Shown in pieces: positions 35,901 to 43,186 of a stretch of 64,000 nt of DNA (position 1 is the stretch's first letter; every line of letters starts with the position of its first letter). The translations under genes were made by a program, and so were the position numbers. Source of the stretch: JBFLXR01 sp040757065 (lineage in GTDB: Bacteria > Pseudomonadota > Gammaproteobacteria > Burkholderiales > Gallionellaceae); NCBI GenBank assembly GCA_040757065.1, contig JBFLXR010000015.1:1-64000 (forward strand). The letters run 5' to 3'. The notes beneath the pieces were generated by a model. It ran no database searches, had not been told where the DNA came from, and worked only from the letters and a program-made list of their open reading frames with translations.

Positions 35901-36464
35901 CACATAGGTATAACTGATGAATATCGGCCGCCCGGCATACAAAGCCGAGAAGGTATAGTTACCCGCGCCGTCGGTCGTGTACGGAAGGTAGGAGTTGTAA
36001 CGCCCGAACATCCCGGCCACACCCATATTGCGCTGGAAATTCGCCCCAGCATGCGCAACCGACACCCTATACGGCGCAACCGTCGGCACATAATGCAACT
36101 CGCGCGTGACCGTAATCACCTGCGGCGCAACATACAGCGGCTTAACCTTCTCTTTATCCTTCCAGACCGTCTGCACTCCGCCGGTCGTCCCCTCGCACAA
36201 CGCCAGCGCCAACCCGGCGGTATAGGTATAAGTCGTATTCGCCGGCGCACTCCCGCCGCCGCCCTTGCCCCCGCCGGCAGGCTGGCTGACATGCGGAATC
36301 GTCACAAAATCGCCGTACCAGATCACATTACCGGTAATCCGGTTCTGCCCGTACACGATGGGAATCGGGTAACCGTAGGCACTGGTCTGAAAACGCATCG
36401 AAGCGATGCGCGTCTCCTGAGTCGAGTTCGGCTGGCTCCCGCCGCCGCCAAATAATCCGCCCAT
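32970..36464 (-). CDS. Tail-tip hub / host specificity protein
   Basis: The 1164-aa product begins MGGLFGGGGSQ and the conserved IPIVYGQNRITGNVIWYGDF, then a large beta-rich fold. This is typical of the tail hub of GTA-like and lambda-J-like siphophages, which anchors fibres and contacts the receptor. Around residues 830-893 it contains a domain homologous to one in the tail tube protein (DLGV..YTRV..YTF..DYAYSAAAGG). Its start overlaps the NlpC/P60 stop by one base. Length is usual for this family. Confidence 0.85.
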   Translation of the reverse strand: MGGLFGGGGSQPNSTQETRIASMRFQTSAYGYPIPIVYGQNRITGNVIWYGDFVTIPHVSQPAGGGKGGGGSAPANTTYTYTAGLALALCEGTTGGVQTVWKDKEKVKPLYVAPQVITVTRELHYVPTVAPYRVSVAHAGANFQRNMGVAGMFGRYNSYLPYTTDGAGNYTFSALYAGRPIFISYTYVIPAYTISPMQRLGMSEFRGADLQATWTHLTTKHPTEALSYPGTAYVATSALDLGNSANLPNLSFEMAGKCRVGGLVVDANPKDIITDFLTNPVYGAMYPAASIGNMTLLSNYCIAQQIYLSPVLDAQKTAAEWLTQWLKLCNASVVYSEGRLKFIPYSDEKAGVYQPDLTPLYDLDDDAFISDGSSDPVMVRRSPQSDAYNCIRVEYLNRGTSTAPRDYNPEVIEAKDGASIELYGLRAAEVLKAHEVCAAATAQHVAQALLQRSLYVRNVYEFQLPWRFALLEPMDIVTLTDEALGMNREPVRILSVEEDEDGLLTVTAEEMPSGVAAPARFDLQDGTGFQHDFNVDPGNANAPVLFEPPDLLAGGLELWMAVSGGANWGGCDVWVSRDDTSYTRVGTIHGGARHGQLTAALATGTDPDMAHTLAVDISVSGGQLLDSTVAAADKGDTLCYVDGEYIAYSTSRLTGVGRYNLSGYLRRGLYGTTIGAHAAGAPFARLDKAIFKYPISADMVGAPLYIKLASFNQYGGGQQQLDGLQPIVCNITGAALRSALPNVTKLVSNYRNGRTVLSWQPVIDFRTVDYEVRVGPTWQKAVTLGRTALTEFIAPHDGTYWVAAHYCKNGIFNASQTLKIAPSVTIFPRDGLYSQDLGVTEPQADGTAIIYTRVSATPAAKQYVVDEVKGIYTFAAADTGLSVAVDYAYSAAAGGIHAYSAVPDSLTIGGASLPANVLVQFDERSRGWKGSCTAPAFYDVVENAVKLGGNLLFSAIPVFSAEVSVEYYGGIASPGYYQIPAAHEIDIGTPQSCNCSVMLEGTADTPFSLFSRILQFAQQSSVMSQVSGKASMQIEIDTSQNATVWDGWRNFVPGQYLARRFRFRVKLMSADPSVSTVLDNLRVIVDVPDRVDSAASLAAPAAGVAVAFATPFHVPPAVQITILDPAAGDVITFPVQPTVNGFTVRITNAGAGVARTLSWTAKGY

Positions 36465-36907
36465 TACTGCCTCTTATGCCAAATTGAATAAAATTTAACC
36501 GGACGTCCCGCCAGCCCGCCCTGCGTTGCATCGCCGTAAGACACCATCCGGTCGGGGCGGTATGCATGAATCACCTCCGGCCAAGCCGTCACAATCGCCC
36601 CGTGCGAAAACGAACGCCCGAACTGCCACACCGCCGCATCGCCCGGCTGCGGCACCGCCACCTCCGCCGCATGCTGCTCCATCCACCACAAAAAACGCTC
36701 CTCGTCGCGGTGCATCATCCAATCGATGGGATACTCGCCCGTATCGAACGCCTCGATCACCCCCGCCTCGGCATACACCTGAATCAACAGCTGCGCGCAA
36801 TCCACCCCCGCGCCCTTGATACCCGCCCGGTGGTGATACGGCGTACACAACCAACCGCGCGCCGCCTCCAGCACCCGCGCCCGCTGGCGCGCCTCCAACT
36901 CATCCAT
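36464..36907 (-). CDS. NlpC/P60-type tail peptidase
   Basis: The 147-aa cysteine peptidase has VDCAQLLIQVY (catalytic Cys, about residue 34), SFSHGAIVTAW (catalytic His, about 102) and a downstream polar residue. In siphophages and GTAs (ORFg14-like) it sits between the DUF2163 protein and the hub and locally cuts peptidoglycan at DNA entry. The start ATG is chosen after a GAGGGGGATG RBS; an adjacent GTG one codon upstream is possible. The longer upstream frame overlaps SecB-like coding sequence and was rejected. Confidence 0.88.
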   Translation of the reverse strand: MDELEARQRARVLEAARGWLCTPYHHRAGIKGAGVDCAQLLIQVYAEAGVIEAFDTGEYPIDWMMHRDEERFLWWMEQHAAEVAVPQPGDAAVWQFGRSFSHGAIVTAWPEVIHAYRPDRMVSYGDATQGGLAGRPVKFYSIWHKRQ

Positions 36908-36940
36908 CACATCCCCCTCGAAACGCCGCGCGAACGCGCA

Positions 36941-36966
36941 AAAGAAAAGCGCCCCGAAGGGCGCTT
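36941..36966 (-). terminator. Intrinsic terminator of the TAC cassette
   Basis: Minus-strand stem AAGCGCCC-TTCG-GGGCGCTT followed by TTCTTTT, 34 nt past the SecB-like stop. It insulates the toxin-antitoxin-chaperone cassette from nlpC. Confidence 0.85.
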
Positions 36967-36999
36967 GTTTGAACCGAAACGACAGAAAACTGGCGAACT

Positions 37000-37404
37000 T
37001 TAGGGCTGCTGCGGCACCGGCGGCGAAACGGGAATCAGCGGCAGCATGAACGTTCCCCAAGGCCCCCGTGCCGTTAGCCGCGCGATCTCCTCGCGAATTG
37101 CGCCGACCAATACCTGTGCGCCGGACGTAACGGCAAGCTGATTTGCCATTTCCGGCGACACATCCGGCGCAGCCTGCAACACGCAAAATCCGGAAATCTT
37201 GATGAAATACGGCGGATTTTCGCTCGTTTCCTCGTTCACCCACATCGACAACTCGGCTGTAAACACACCGGGTCCATCCTCGGAAGGCGCTGCAACGAAT
37301 TTCGAGTCGATATTAACGGTTCCTTCCGGCCGGTACTCCGGATTGGCATTGCACTCGATCTGCGTAAAAAAGTACTGCTTAAGCTGCAACGGGAATTGGC
37401 TCAC
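37000..37404 (-). CDS. SecB-like chaperone of a TAC system
   Basis: The 134-aa protein matches SecB at fold-level motifs: LQLKQYFFTQIECNANPEY at the N-terminus, FTAELSMWVNEE strands, and the C-terminal VLVGAIREEIARLTARGPWG followed by LPLIPVSP. The last part equals the SecB helix-loop (REHI..LT.RG.FP...L.PVNF). It is a solitary SecB-like gene directly after higBA, so it is best seen as the chaperone of a toxin-antitoxin-chaperone system like Rv1955-Rv1957, protecting the antitoxin from degradation. It starts at GTG with AAGGAG and overlaps the antitoxin gene by 26 nt. Confidence 0.8.
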   Translation of the reverse strand: MSQFPLQLKQYFFTQIECNANPEYRPEGTVNIDSKFVAAPSEDGPGVFTAELSMWVNEETSENPPYFIKISGFCVLQAAPDVSPEMANQLAVTSGAQVLVGAIREEIARLTARGPWGTFMLPLIPVSPPVPQQP

Positions 37405-37762
37405 GATGCGGCTCCTTGGTAGATTTCACCCATCTATCCGCCTCGGGATTGATGCGTTTTTCGTTGTCGTGGCTGTCCAGCCATCTCACCGAAGCATTCC
37501 GTCTCGCAAGGTGGGTATGGAAATCGCAGTCCAGTGTACGCCCAGCCTTCACCATCGTCTCGATGGTCAAATTGCCATCGCCGCGCAATAGTTTCGTCAC
37601 ATAAGCAGCAGAAGTCCCAAGTCGTCGCGCCAACTCAGCATTATTCACCCCCTGCAACTTCATCTGACGGGTCAACTCCAGCGCAAAATCCAGCTTTGCC
37701 GCCTCCACCCAATACGCGTCATCCTGTTTTGCCGTTGCCAGCATTTCAGAAAACGTCTTCAT
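37379..37762 (-). CDS. higA: HigA-type antitoxin (XRE HTH)
   Basis: The 127-aa protein has a central HTH (ELARRLGTSAAYVTKLLRG, about residues 43-61). Its extra C-terminal tail of ~50 residues (LDCDFHTHLARR ... PHREPIPVAA) resembles the chaperone-addiction extension of TAC antitoxins. HigA represses its own operon and neutralises HigB. Its likely operator is the 16-bp palindrome just before the toxin start. Confidence 0.8.
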   Translation of the reverse strand: MKTFSEMLATAKQDDAYWVEAAKLDFALELTRQMKLQGVNNAELARRLGTSAAYVTKLLRGDGNLTIETMVKAGRTLDCDFHTHLARRNASVRWLDSHDNEKRINPEADRWVKSTKEPHREPIPVAA

Positions 37763-37785
37763 CTCCAACTCTCCGATAATCTTGT

Positions 37786-38184
37786 TCAGATAAAGCGCAA
37801 CGCATTTTTTCGCGCCGCCTCCTCATACTCCCGCTTCACGCGCGCCGCCCGGGCGACCATCGCCGGATCGGATTTCTGCGACTTCTTAACATAACCGCAA
37901 GCACAAACGACCACTGCGCCGTCCGCTTCAAAACACAAAATGCGCAAGTCTCCCTTGATAAACTCGCGAATTCCCTGATCTTTATCAGCCCAGTGATACA
38001 GCTTATAGTTCATACACTCCGGGCCGCCTTTGGCAAAACGCTCCATCAGCGCCAGCACCCCGTGAACACTCGTCTTATAATTACCGTCCAGACCGCCCAG
38101 AAAGATCTCGACTTCGGTACGGTCTTGCGCATCGAGCGGCGCACGGAGATCCCAGCGATGTTTCAGCAAGCTTTTAAGGCGCAC
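37786..38184 (-). CDS. higB: HigB/RelE-like toxin (Gp49 family)
   Basis: The 132-aa product has the phage-derived Gp49/HigB pattern: LYHWADKDQGIREFIKGDLRILCF followed by GAVVVCACGYVKKSQKSDP. These toxins cleave mRNA on the ribosome. It begins at GTG and lies first in the order toxin-antitoxin-chaperone, as in HigBA rather than RelBE. The 23-nt gap to higA supports an operon. The catalytic Lys/Arg region appears intact. Confidence 0.82.
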   Translation of the reverse strand: MRLKSLLKHRWDLRAPLDAQDRTEVEIFLGGLDGNYKTSVHGVLALMERFAKGGPECMNYKLYHWADKDQGIREFIKGDLRILCFEADGAVVVCACGYVKKSQKSDPAMVARAARVKREYEEAARKNALRFI

Positions 38185-38188
38185 GATA

Positions 38189-38204
38189 TTAACTTATAAG
38201 TTAA
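38189..38204 (-). promoter_or_regulatory. Palindromic operator of the TAC operon
   Basis: TTAACTTATAAGTTAA, a perfect 16-bp palindrome 4 nt upstream of the higB start. This is the size and composition expected for a HigA autoregulatory site. Its position next to the start codon suggests the promoter -10 lies in or near it. Confidence 0.75.
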
Positions 38205-38305
38205 GCCATTGGAACAAAAAAGTGAAGTCAGGTTCCAGCCATATAAGGAAAATCCAACCCGAATTGCTCACAATACTAACGTGCAAGCCGCGCTAACGCA
38301 ACGCA

Positions 38306-39163
38306 CTAAATCGCCGTCTCCGGCGCGGGAATAAATGGGAAGCCCCGGAAGTTGGTCAGATTGTTGAATTTCGCCTTACAGGTTTCCATCGTCCGGTTAC
38401 AGCCGGGGTACGCGAGAAACTGGTCGCCCACGGCCGGCGCATTCGGCAACGGTCGCATCAAAGTAAACGCCCCTCCGGAAGAAACCCGCACCGAGCGGGT
38501 GATGCCCGCATTCGCGCCGGTAGTAAACTTCAGCGTTCCCAGATTGAAATGCCCCGCCGCTGCCGCAGTTAGATTACTCTGCATCCACAGCTTATTCGCC
38601 GCACCGGAAACCGTACCGATCTGCACGTAAGCCGCCTTGTTCAGCGTGCAATTAACATCGAACACATTCCACATGCACCCAGCCTGATACACATTGCGCG
38701 GCATCATAATATTCAGCAACTCCAGATCGGACTTCACCGTCAACTGCGCCTCCGTCCGCCCCGCCGAAATATCCGCCACCCGGCCGCTGAACAAATGAAT
38801 CGTCTCCGCCTGCGTACTGCCCGGCTGCATAAATGCCCGCTCCAGCTTCACCGAAGCCCCATCCAGCGCCCCGCGCTCCACCTGCGCCAAAAACGAAACA
38901 CCATTCAGCAAATCGCTCGGCCCGGCATGCACCGTCACCCCCAGCGTATCCACCTCCAGCCCGGCGATCCAACGCACCCGGTCGCGGCGGAACTTCAGGC
39001 TATTTGCAGCGTACACCACACCATTCGCCGTTAAATCCACATCAAAATTGGTATAGCGCAGCACCGTCCCGCCCAACAGCGTCAGCGTATATAAATCCGC
39101 CATCACATGCGATGTATCCGTACCATTCAGCATCGCCAGCAAATTTGCAGAAGCACTTTTCAT
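38306..39163 (-). CDS. DUF2163 tail-tip protein
   Basis: The 285-aa product resembles GTA ORFg13/BR0599-type proteins: an N-terminal DUF2163 fold and a C-terminal Cys motif PGCNRTMETCKAKF with FRGFPFIP. It forms part of the baseplate/hub cone around the tail tip. It directly follows the DUF2460 gene (3-nt gap). Confidence 0.85.
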   Translation of the reverse strand: MKSASANLLAMLNGTDTSHVMADLYTLTLLGGTVLRYTNFDVDLTANGVVYAANSLKFRRDRVRWIAGLEVDTLGVTVHAGPSDLLNGVSFLAQVERGALDGASVKLERAFMQPGSTQAETIHLFSGRVADISAGRTEAQLTVKSDLELLNIMMPRNVYQAGCMWNVFDVNCTLNKAAYVQIGTVSGAANKLWMQSNLTAAAAGHFNLGTLKFTTGANAGITRSVRVSSGGAFTLMRPLPNAPAVGDQFLAYPGCNRTMETCKAKFNNLTNFRGFPFIPAPETAI

Positions 39164-39166
39164 AGC

Positions 39167-40204
39167 TCAAATCCTGTTCGGCGACAAAGACCCGACAAAC
39201 TCCACCCGCTTCGCCTCCCACAACTTACTCATAAAAGCGGAGAACTCCATTCCATCTTGCAAGAAACGGCAGCGATAGTAATAACTTCCCGTCCATGTAA
39301 GGACAGCAGCATTCGCCGGTGGGGTTGTAAAAGTCACCAGACCCGTACTGCTTATTGTGTAAATGGATGGGTTTACAGCCCATCCATTCGCATATAAAAC
39401 AGGCTCATTCACTTCTTTTATTGAAACATTGTCGAAGTCACAAAAATCGCTAACCGCCGGATTGCCAAAATTAGTATTTGTTGCCAAATTGACAGTAACA
39501 TTCCCTGTTGTCGCAGCTGTGAAGACAATTGAAGTTGTTGTTACCCCGTAGCATGAATAGGCTGGCCCTTGATACAGACTCACTCCATTAGTGTTAGTAA
39601 TAGATACATATGGGGTTGTCCCAACCGAACCAGCAAACGAATCAATGCAAAGCCGATATTTTTTACCCCCGACAACGGGAACAAGCTGTACAGCATTTGC
39701 CCCCCAAGCAGCAGCAACGGTTGAAGTAATCCGCAACCTACCTGTCACCACGGATAGGGTTGCCCCCGTAGCAGTCCACCCAGAAGAATTAAGATCAAAC
39801 GTCCCGTTTGTTACTTTTTCTGGTGTCGCGGTTCCCATAAACGGCGCCCCCACCGCCTCGGTATTGCCCCCATAGCTGCGCACCAACTGAAACTGCGTTG
39901 CCACGCCGTTGCCCGTACCGAACTGCTGAGCAGTTACCGCATTATCGGCCGGATCGGAATACAAGAAACTATCGAAAGAACCGCGCACGTTATTGAAAAA
40001 AGCCGCCAGTTGCTGCAACTCCTGAAACGCACTTCCCTCGCGCAGCACCTCATAAGAAAGCCGAAAGGTATAAAGCGGCGCAGACATCCAGGCCGAACGA
40101 AACTCCTTGCCCGAAACCGCCTTCTGAATCTTCGTCGTCCACTGCGGCGTCTTCGACACACCCCACATCAACCCCGGCAGGGTCGGAAACACAAGATTAC
40201 CCAC
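39167..40204 (-). CDS. DUF2460 distal tail protein with inserted lectin-like domain
   Basis: The 345-aa protein is longer than the usual DUF2460 (about 210 aa). Residues 1-123 and 266-345 match the family (FPTLPGLMWGVSKTPQW; YYYRCRFLQDGMEF). Between them lies a ~140-residue beta-sandwich (about 125-265: VTNGTFDLNSSGWTATGA ... DFDNVSIKEV) with the classic opening and ending of carbohydrate-binding modules (CBM4/9/CenC-like). The inserted DNA is visibly more AT-rich. The insert could bind host glycans at the distal tail. Confidence 0.8.
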   Translation of the reverse strand: MGNLVFPTLPGLMWGVSKTPQWTTKIQKAVSGKEFRSAWMSAPLYTFRLSYEVLREGSAFQELQQLAAFFNNVRGSFDSFLYSDPADNAVTAQQFGTGNGVATQFQLVRSYGGNTEAVGAPFMGTATPEKVTNGTFDLNSSGWTATGATLSVVTGRLRITSTVAAAWGANAVQLVPVVGGKKYRLCIDSFAGSVGTTPYVSITNTNGVSLYQGPAYSCYGVTTTSIVFTAATTGNVTVNLATNTNFGNPAVSDFCDFDNVSIKEVNEPVLYANGWAVNPSIYTISSTGLVTFTTPPANAAVLTWTGSYYYRCRFLQDGMEFSAFMSKLWEAKRVEFVGSLSPNRI

Positions 40205-40223
40205 ATCGCACTCCTCGGAAAAT

Positions 40224-40246
40224 AAAAAAACCGCTCCTCAGAGCGG
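40224..40246 (-). terminator. Intrinsic terminator before the DUF2460 gene
   Basis: Minus-strand stem CCGCTC/GAGCGG (loop TGAG) followed by TTTTTTTATTTT, about 20 nt before the DUF2460 start. Confidence 0.75.
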
Positions 40247-40282
40247 CCAAAACAAACGGCAGCGCACACCCGCGCGCAAAAC

Positions 40283-40307
40283 AAAAAAGGCCGCTTGCGC
40301 GGCCTTT
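40283..40307 (-). terminator. Terminator of secreted-protein cassette A
   Basis: Minus-strand stem GGCCGC/GCGGCC (loop GCAA) followed by TTTTTTG, a near-identical copy of those after cassettes B, C and D. Confidence 0.85.
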
Positions 40308-40326
40308 CTTATCCATCCGGCAAAAC

Positions 40327-41149
40327 TTACCGGCTTACATAATTCTCATCTGCTTTCTTATAAATCTCGCCGGTATCAAAGTTATAAACCCACATCTCCT
40401 CCACTTCCAGCACCAACATCTTGGTTTCCGTCGTCATATCAATCGGAATATCCAGCGTCGGTGCGGTTCCATGCGTTGCCGCATCGATAAACGGTGCCAC
40501 CGGCTTGCCGATCACCAGCACATTGCTATGCCCCATCGCTTCGCGCGCAAGCGCGGGCTCCAACTCAAACCCATCAATCGAACTCCGCAGTCGCCTCCAA
40601 CGCTCTGCTGCCTTAACATCTATCACTCCAACCGCCAACTTTTGCGTCAGTCGCTTGGTTACTTTGATTTTGCGCCCAAACGCATTCGCGCCCAGATAAC
40701 TTCCCGTGTCAGTTACGCGATCTCGCCAAACCGAACCCTTTAGCTTATATTGCCCGCTACCTCCATCCTCAGAGACAATTTTCCAAGCAGCTCGCGGGCT
40801 GAATTTTTTTCTCGGCATCATATTTATCGCCATCTGTAATTCTCTTACCCTCAAACGCGGGGGCAATCACGAATGCCATCCGCGAACCGAGGGTTTTGCC
40901 GCCGGGCAATGCGATGGTGTCTTTGATTTTTTCGATGCGGGCTGCGTAGTCGGCTTGCGATTCGAATTGGTCTTTTTTCAGTTCTGGCAGTTTGGCAAGA
41001 GTGTCATAAATCTTTTCCGCATCGTCGCCTTTAAAGCCTACCGGCACGCGGCCATTGGCATCCAGCGGCACAGCCTCTTCGGCCAAGGCGGGGGCGGCAA
41101 TCAGGGTGATGCCGAGCAGCAGGGTTTTCAGCAAAGCGGACAGGCGCAT
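40327..41149 (-). pseudogene. Secreted paralog A, frameshifted at a poly-A tract
   Basis: One of four paralogous cassettes. The signal peptide (MRLSALLKTLLLGI ... PALA) and the conserved N-domain (GRVPVGFKGDDAEKIYDTL, LPELKKDQFESQADY) are intact. At 40804-40810 a run of seven A on the minus strand shifts the frame, so the reading ends at residue 126. The C-terminal part (GSYLGANAFGRKIKV ... EEMWVYNFDTGEIYKKAD) is intact in the +1 frame. A six-A or nine-A tract would restore a ~270-aa protein. It may be phase-variable, slippage-expressed, decayed or a sequencing error. Confidence 0.8.
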
Positions 41150-41185
41150 ATCTTTCTCCGAATTAGATTCGGCAAGAAAGGTAAC

Positions 41186-41202
41186 GTATAACTAAATTAT
41201 GC
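41186..41202 (-). promoter_or_regulatory. Upstream palindromic site of cassette A
   Basis: GCATAATTTAGTTATAC on the minus strand, an imperfect variant of the palindrome conserved at all four paralogs. Probable operator/promoter element. Confidence 0.55.
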
Positions 41203-41248
41203 GCAAGCCGTGACCTACCCGGTACGCATACCCCCCTGCGCACTAAAC

Positions 41249-41276
41249 AAAAAAGGCCGCGCAAGCGGCCTTTTTT
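41249..41276 (-). terminator. Terminator of secreted-protein cassette B
   Basis: Stem GGCCGC/GCGGCC with A-run and T-run on either side (works on both strands). Confidence 0.85.
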
Positions 41277-41292
41277 ATCCATCCGGCAAAAC

Positions 41293-42152
41293 TTACCGGC
41301 TATTTACTTTAACCTTGTTATAAATCTCACCGTTTTTCTCGTTGTAAATCCAAATTTCTTCAATATTAATCATCAACGCCTTGACCTCAGCACTGCGTTC
41401 AAATGGGTAATCCATCGTCGGCTTTTCCAACTCCCAACCGCGCTCAATAAACGGTGACTTGAATGTGCCGATCACCACCGCGCGGGTATTTGTCTTGCCC
41501 GCCCCTCCACCGATTGCTTCGCGGGCTTTATCAGCAGAAAGCGGGAAATTAGTTGCTTTCCTTTCCAGCGCATAATACCCACTTTCGTCTATTGCCGCGG
41601 TTGATGGATAAGTTCTGCCAACTAGCACCCAGCTTACCAAGCTTTTCTGTATTTTTACTTCTGCACCAAAGGCATTACTGCCAATATAGCTACCGGTTTC
41701 CTTCTCAGTAAGTTTCGTCGCAAACCCTGCAATTTTCAAGAAATTGTCACTCAAGCTTTCGCCACGCTTAACATAAGAATCAGCATACATTGTCGATGCG
41801 CCAGTCGCATCATAGAGCTTCTTTTCTGGATCAAAGCTATCAGTTGCTCTGCCCGATTTTTTTTCAGAAGAAACGCAAACCGTGAGCCGAGGTTTTTACC
41901 GCCTTCGAAAGTCACTGCATTACGGTCGAAATTCTTCATGCGGGTTTGGTATTCCGCTTCGGTTTCGAACTGGTCTTTATACAGATTCGGAAGCTTGGCG
42001 ATAGCATCAAAAATCTTTTCCGCATCGTCGCCTTTAAAGCCTACCGGCACGCGGCCATTGGCATCCAGCGGCACGGCATCTTCGGCCAAGGCGGGGGTGG
42101 CAATCAGGGTGATGCCGAGCAGCAGGGTTTTCAGCAAAGCAGGCAGGCGCAT
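41293..42152 (-). pseudogene. Secreted paralog B, frameshifted at a poly-A tract
   Basis: Second paralog. The signal peptide and conserved N-domain (GRVPVGFKGDDAEKIFDAI, GGKNLGSRFAF) are intact, then a run of eight A (minus strand, 41857-41864) shifts the frame and reading stops at residue 133. The remainder (SFDPEKKLYDATGAS, GSYIGSNAFGAEVKI, EEIWIYNEKNGEIYNKV) continues intact in the -1 frame, and nine or six A would restore one protein. The break lies in nearly the same place as in copy A. The remnant frame has its own Met codon but no signal peptide, so it would not be exported alone. Confidence 0.8.
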
Positions 42153-42184
42153 GGTTCCTCCGGGTTAGTTTTGCGGAGGGTATC

Positions 42185-42201
42185 GCACAACTAAATTGTG
42201 C
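42185..42201 (-). promoter_or_regulatory. Upstream palindromic site of cassette B
   Basis: GCACAA-TTTAG-TTGTGC, a perfect 6-bp inverted repeat with 5-nt spacer, identical at B, C and D. The flanking TTGCGC could serve as -35. Confidence 0.65.
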
Positions 42202-42230
42202 GCAATATCGACCTGCACCACATGCTAAAC

Positions 42231-42257
42231 AAAAAAGGCCGCTTGCGCGGCCTTTTT
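42231..42257 (-). terminator. Terminator of secreted-protein cassette C
   Basis: Minus-strand stem GGCCGC/GCGGCC (loop GCAA) followed by TTTTTTGTTT. Confidence 0.88.
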
Positions 42258-42297
42258 ACACTCCTTCACTACGGGCATCGCCCGCAAGAAGCAGCGC

Positions 42298-43113
42298 TTA
42301 TTTTTTTAGCTTAACTTTCTTATAAATTTCGCCGTTTTCTTCGTTATATACCCACAATTCTTCCGGATCCACCAGCAACACCTTAAATTCGGTATCATCC
42401 TCGTATGGCTCGCTGATGGTCGGCGCATGGCGCGTCCAACCCCGATAGAAGAAGGGCTGCTTCAGGCTGGCGATTACCAGCATGCGGGTATGCCCCATCG
42501 CCTCACGTGCCTTGGCAGGCTCAAGCTTCAGTGCTGCCGCCTCGTTAAACTTCTCGTGCCCACCCCATGAAGTCAAGCCTATGGGCCGCGATTCGCCCAC
42601 CACCATCTCAAAATTCTTGCTCTTGTAAATTCTCACTTCCTTGCCAAACGCATTGCTGCCGATATAGCTTCCCAAGTTTTTCTCTCTCAAGGCCATGATA
42701 AAGCCATCCAGCAAAATATTGGAATCGTCCCAAGCATGTATATCGAACGTAATCTGCCCCCCCTCTTTAACCGTCAGGGTGCGCGTTTCCGCGTTGTAGT
42801 AGTCATGCAGACTACGGGGCGCCCTTAACTGCATCACCAGTTTGGAGCCAAGGTTTTTTCCGTTATCGAAGGTGATGGCTTTTTTATCCAGATTTTTCAA
42901 GCGGGTTTGGTATTCCGCTTCGGTTTCAAACTGGTCTTTTTTCAGTTCTGGCAGTTTGGCAAGAGTGTCATAAATCTTTTCCGCATCATCACCTTTAAAG
43001 CCGACCGGCACGCGGCCATTGGCATCCAGCGGCACGGCGTCTTCGGCCAAGGCGGGGGTAGCAATCAGGGTGATGCCGAGCAGCAAGGTTTTCAGCAAAG
43101 CAGACAGGCGCAT
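42298..43113 (-). CDS. Secreted paralog C (intact), unknown family
   Basis: The 271-aa exported protein has a signal peptide to about residue 23 (PALA), a conserved ~60-residue N-domain, a variable middle (DAWDDSNILLDGFIMAL) and the conserved C-terminal GSYIGSNAFGKEVRIYKSKN and EELWVYNEENGEIYKKVKLKK. The family is unknown to me. The four copies are nearly identical over the leader, signal peptide and N-domain but diverge downstream. Each has its own upstream palindrome and terminator, the definition of a phage moron. A periplasmic role such as superinfection exclusion is a guess. Confidence 0.75.
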   Translation of the reverse strand: MRLSALLKTLLLGITLIATPALAEDAVPLDANGRVPVGFKGDDAEKIYDTLAKLPELKKDQFETEAEYQTRLKNLDKKAITFDNGKNLGSKLVMQLRAPRSLHDYYNAETRTLTVKEGGQITFDIHAWDDSNILLDGFIMALREKNLGSYIGSNAFGKEVRIYKSKNFEMVVGESRPIGLTSWGGHEKFNEAAALKLEPAKAREAMGHTRMLVIASLKQPFFYRGWTRHAPTISEPYEDDTEFKVLLVDPEELWVYNEENGEIYKKVKLKK

Positions 43114-43145
43114 GGTTCCTCCGGGTTAGTTTTGCGGAGGGTATC

Positions 43146-43162
43146 GCACAACTAAATTGTGC
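43146..43162 (-). promoter_or_regulatory. Upstream palindromic site of cassette C
   Basis: GCACAA-TTTAG-TTGTGC, same sequence and same distance to the start codon as at B and D. Confidence 0.65.
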
Positions 43163-43186
43163 GCAAGCCGTTTGAAAATACCGGTT

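Noticed and set aside
32958..36455. Long open frames antisense to the hub gene (over 500 codons)
   Set aside because: They are Arg/His-rich antisense shadows of a GC-rich gene with no RBS, family motif or sensible composition.
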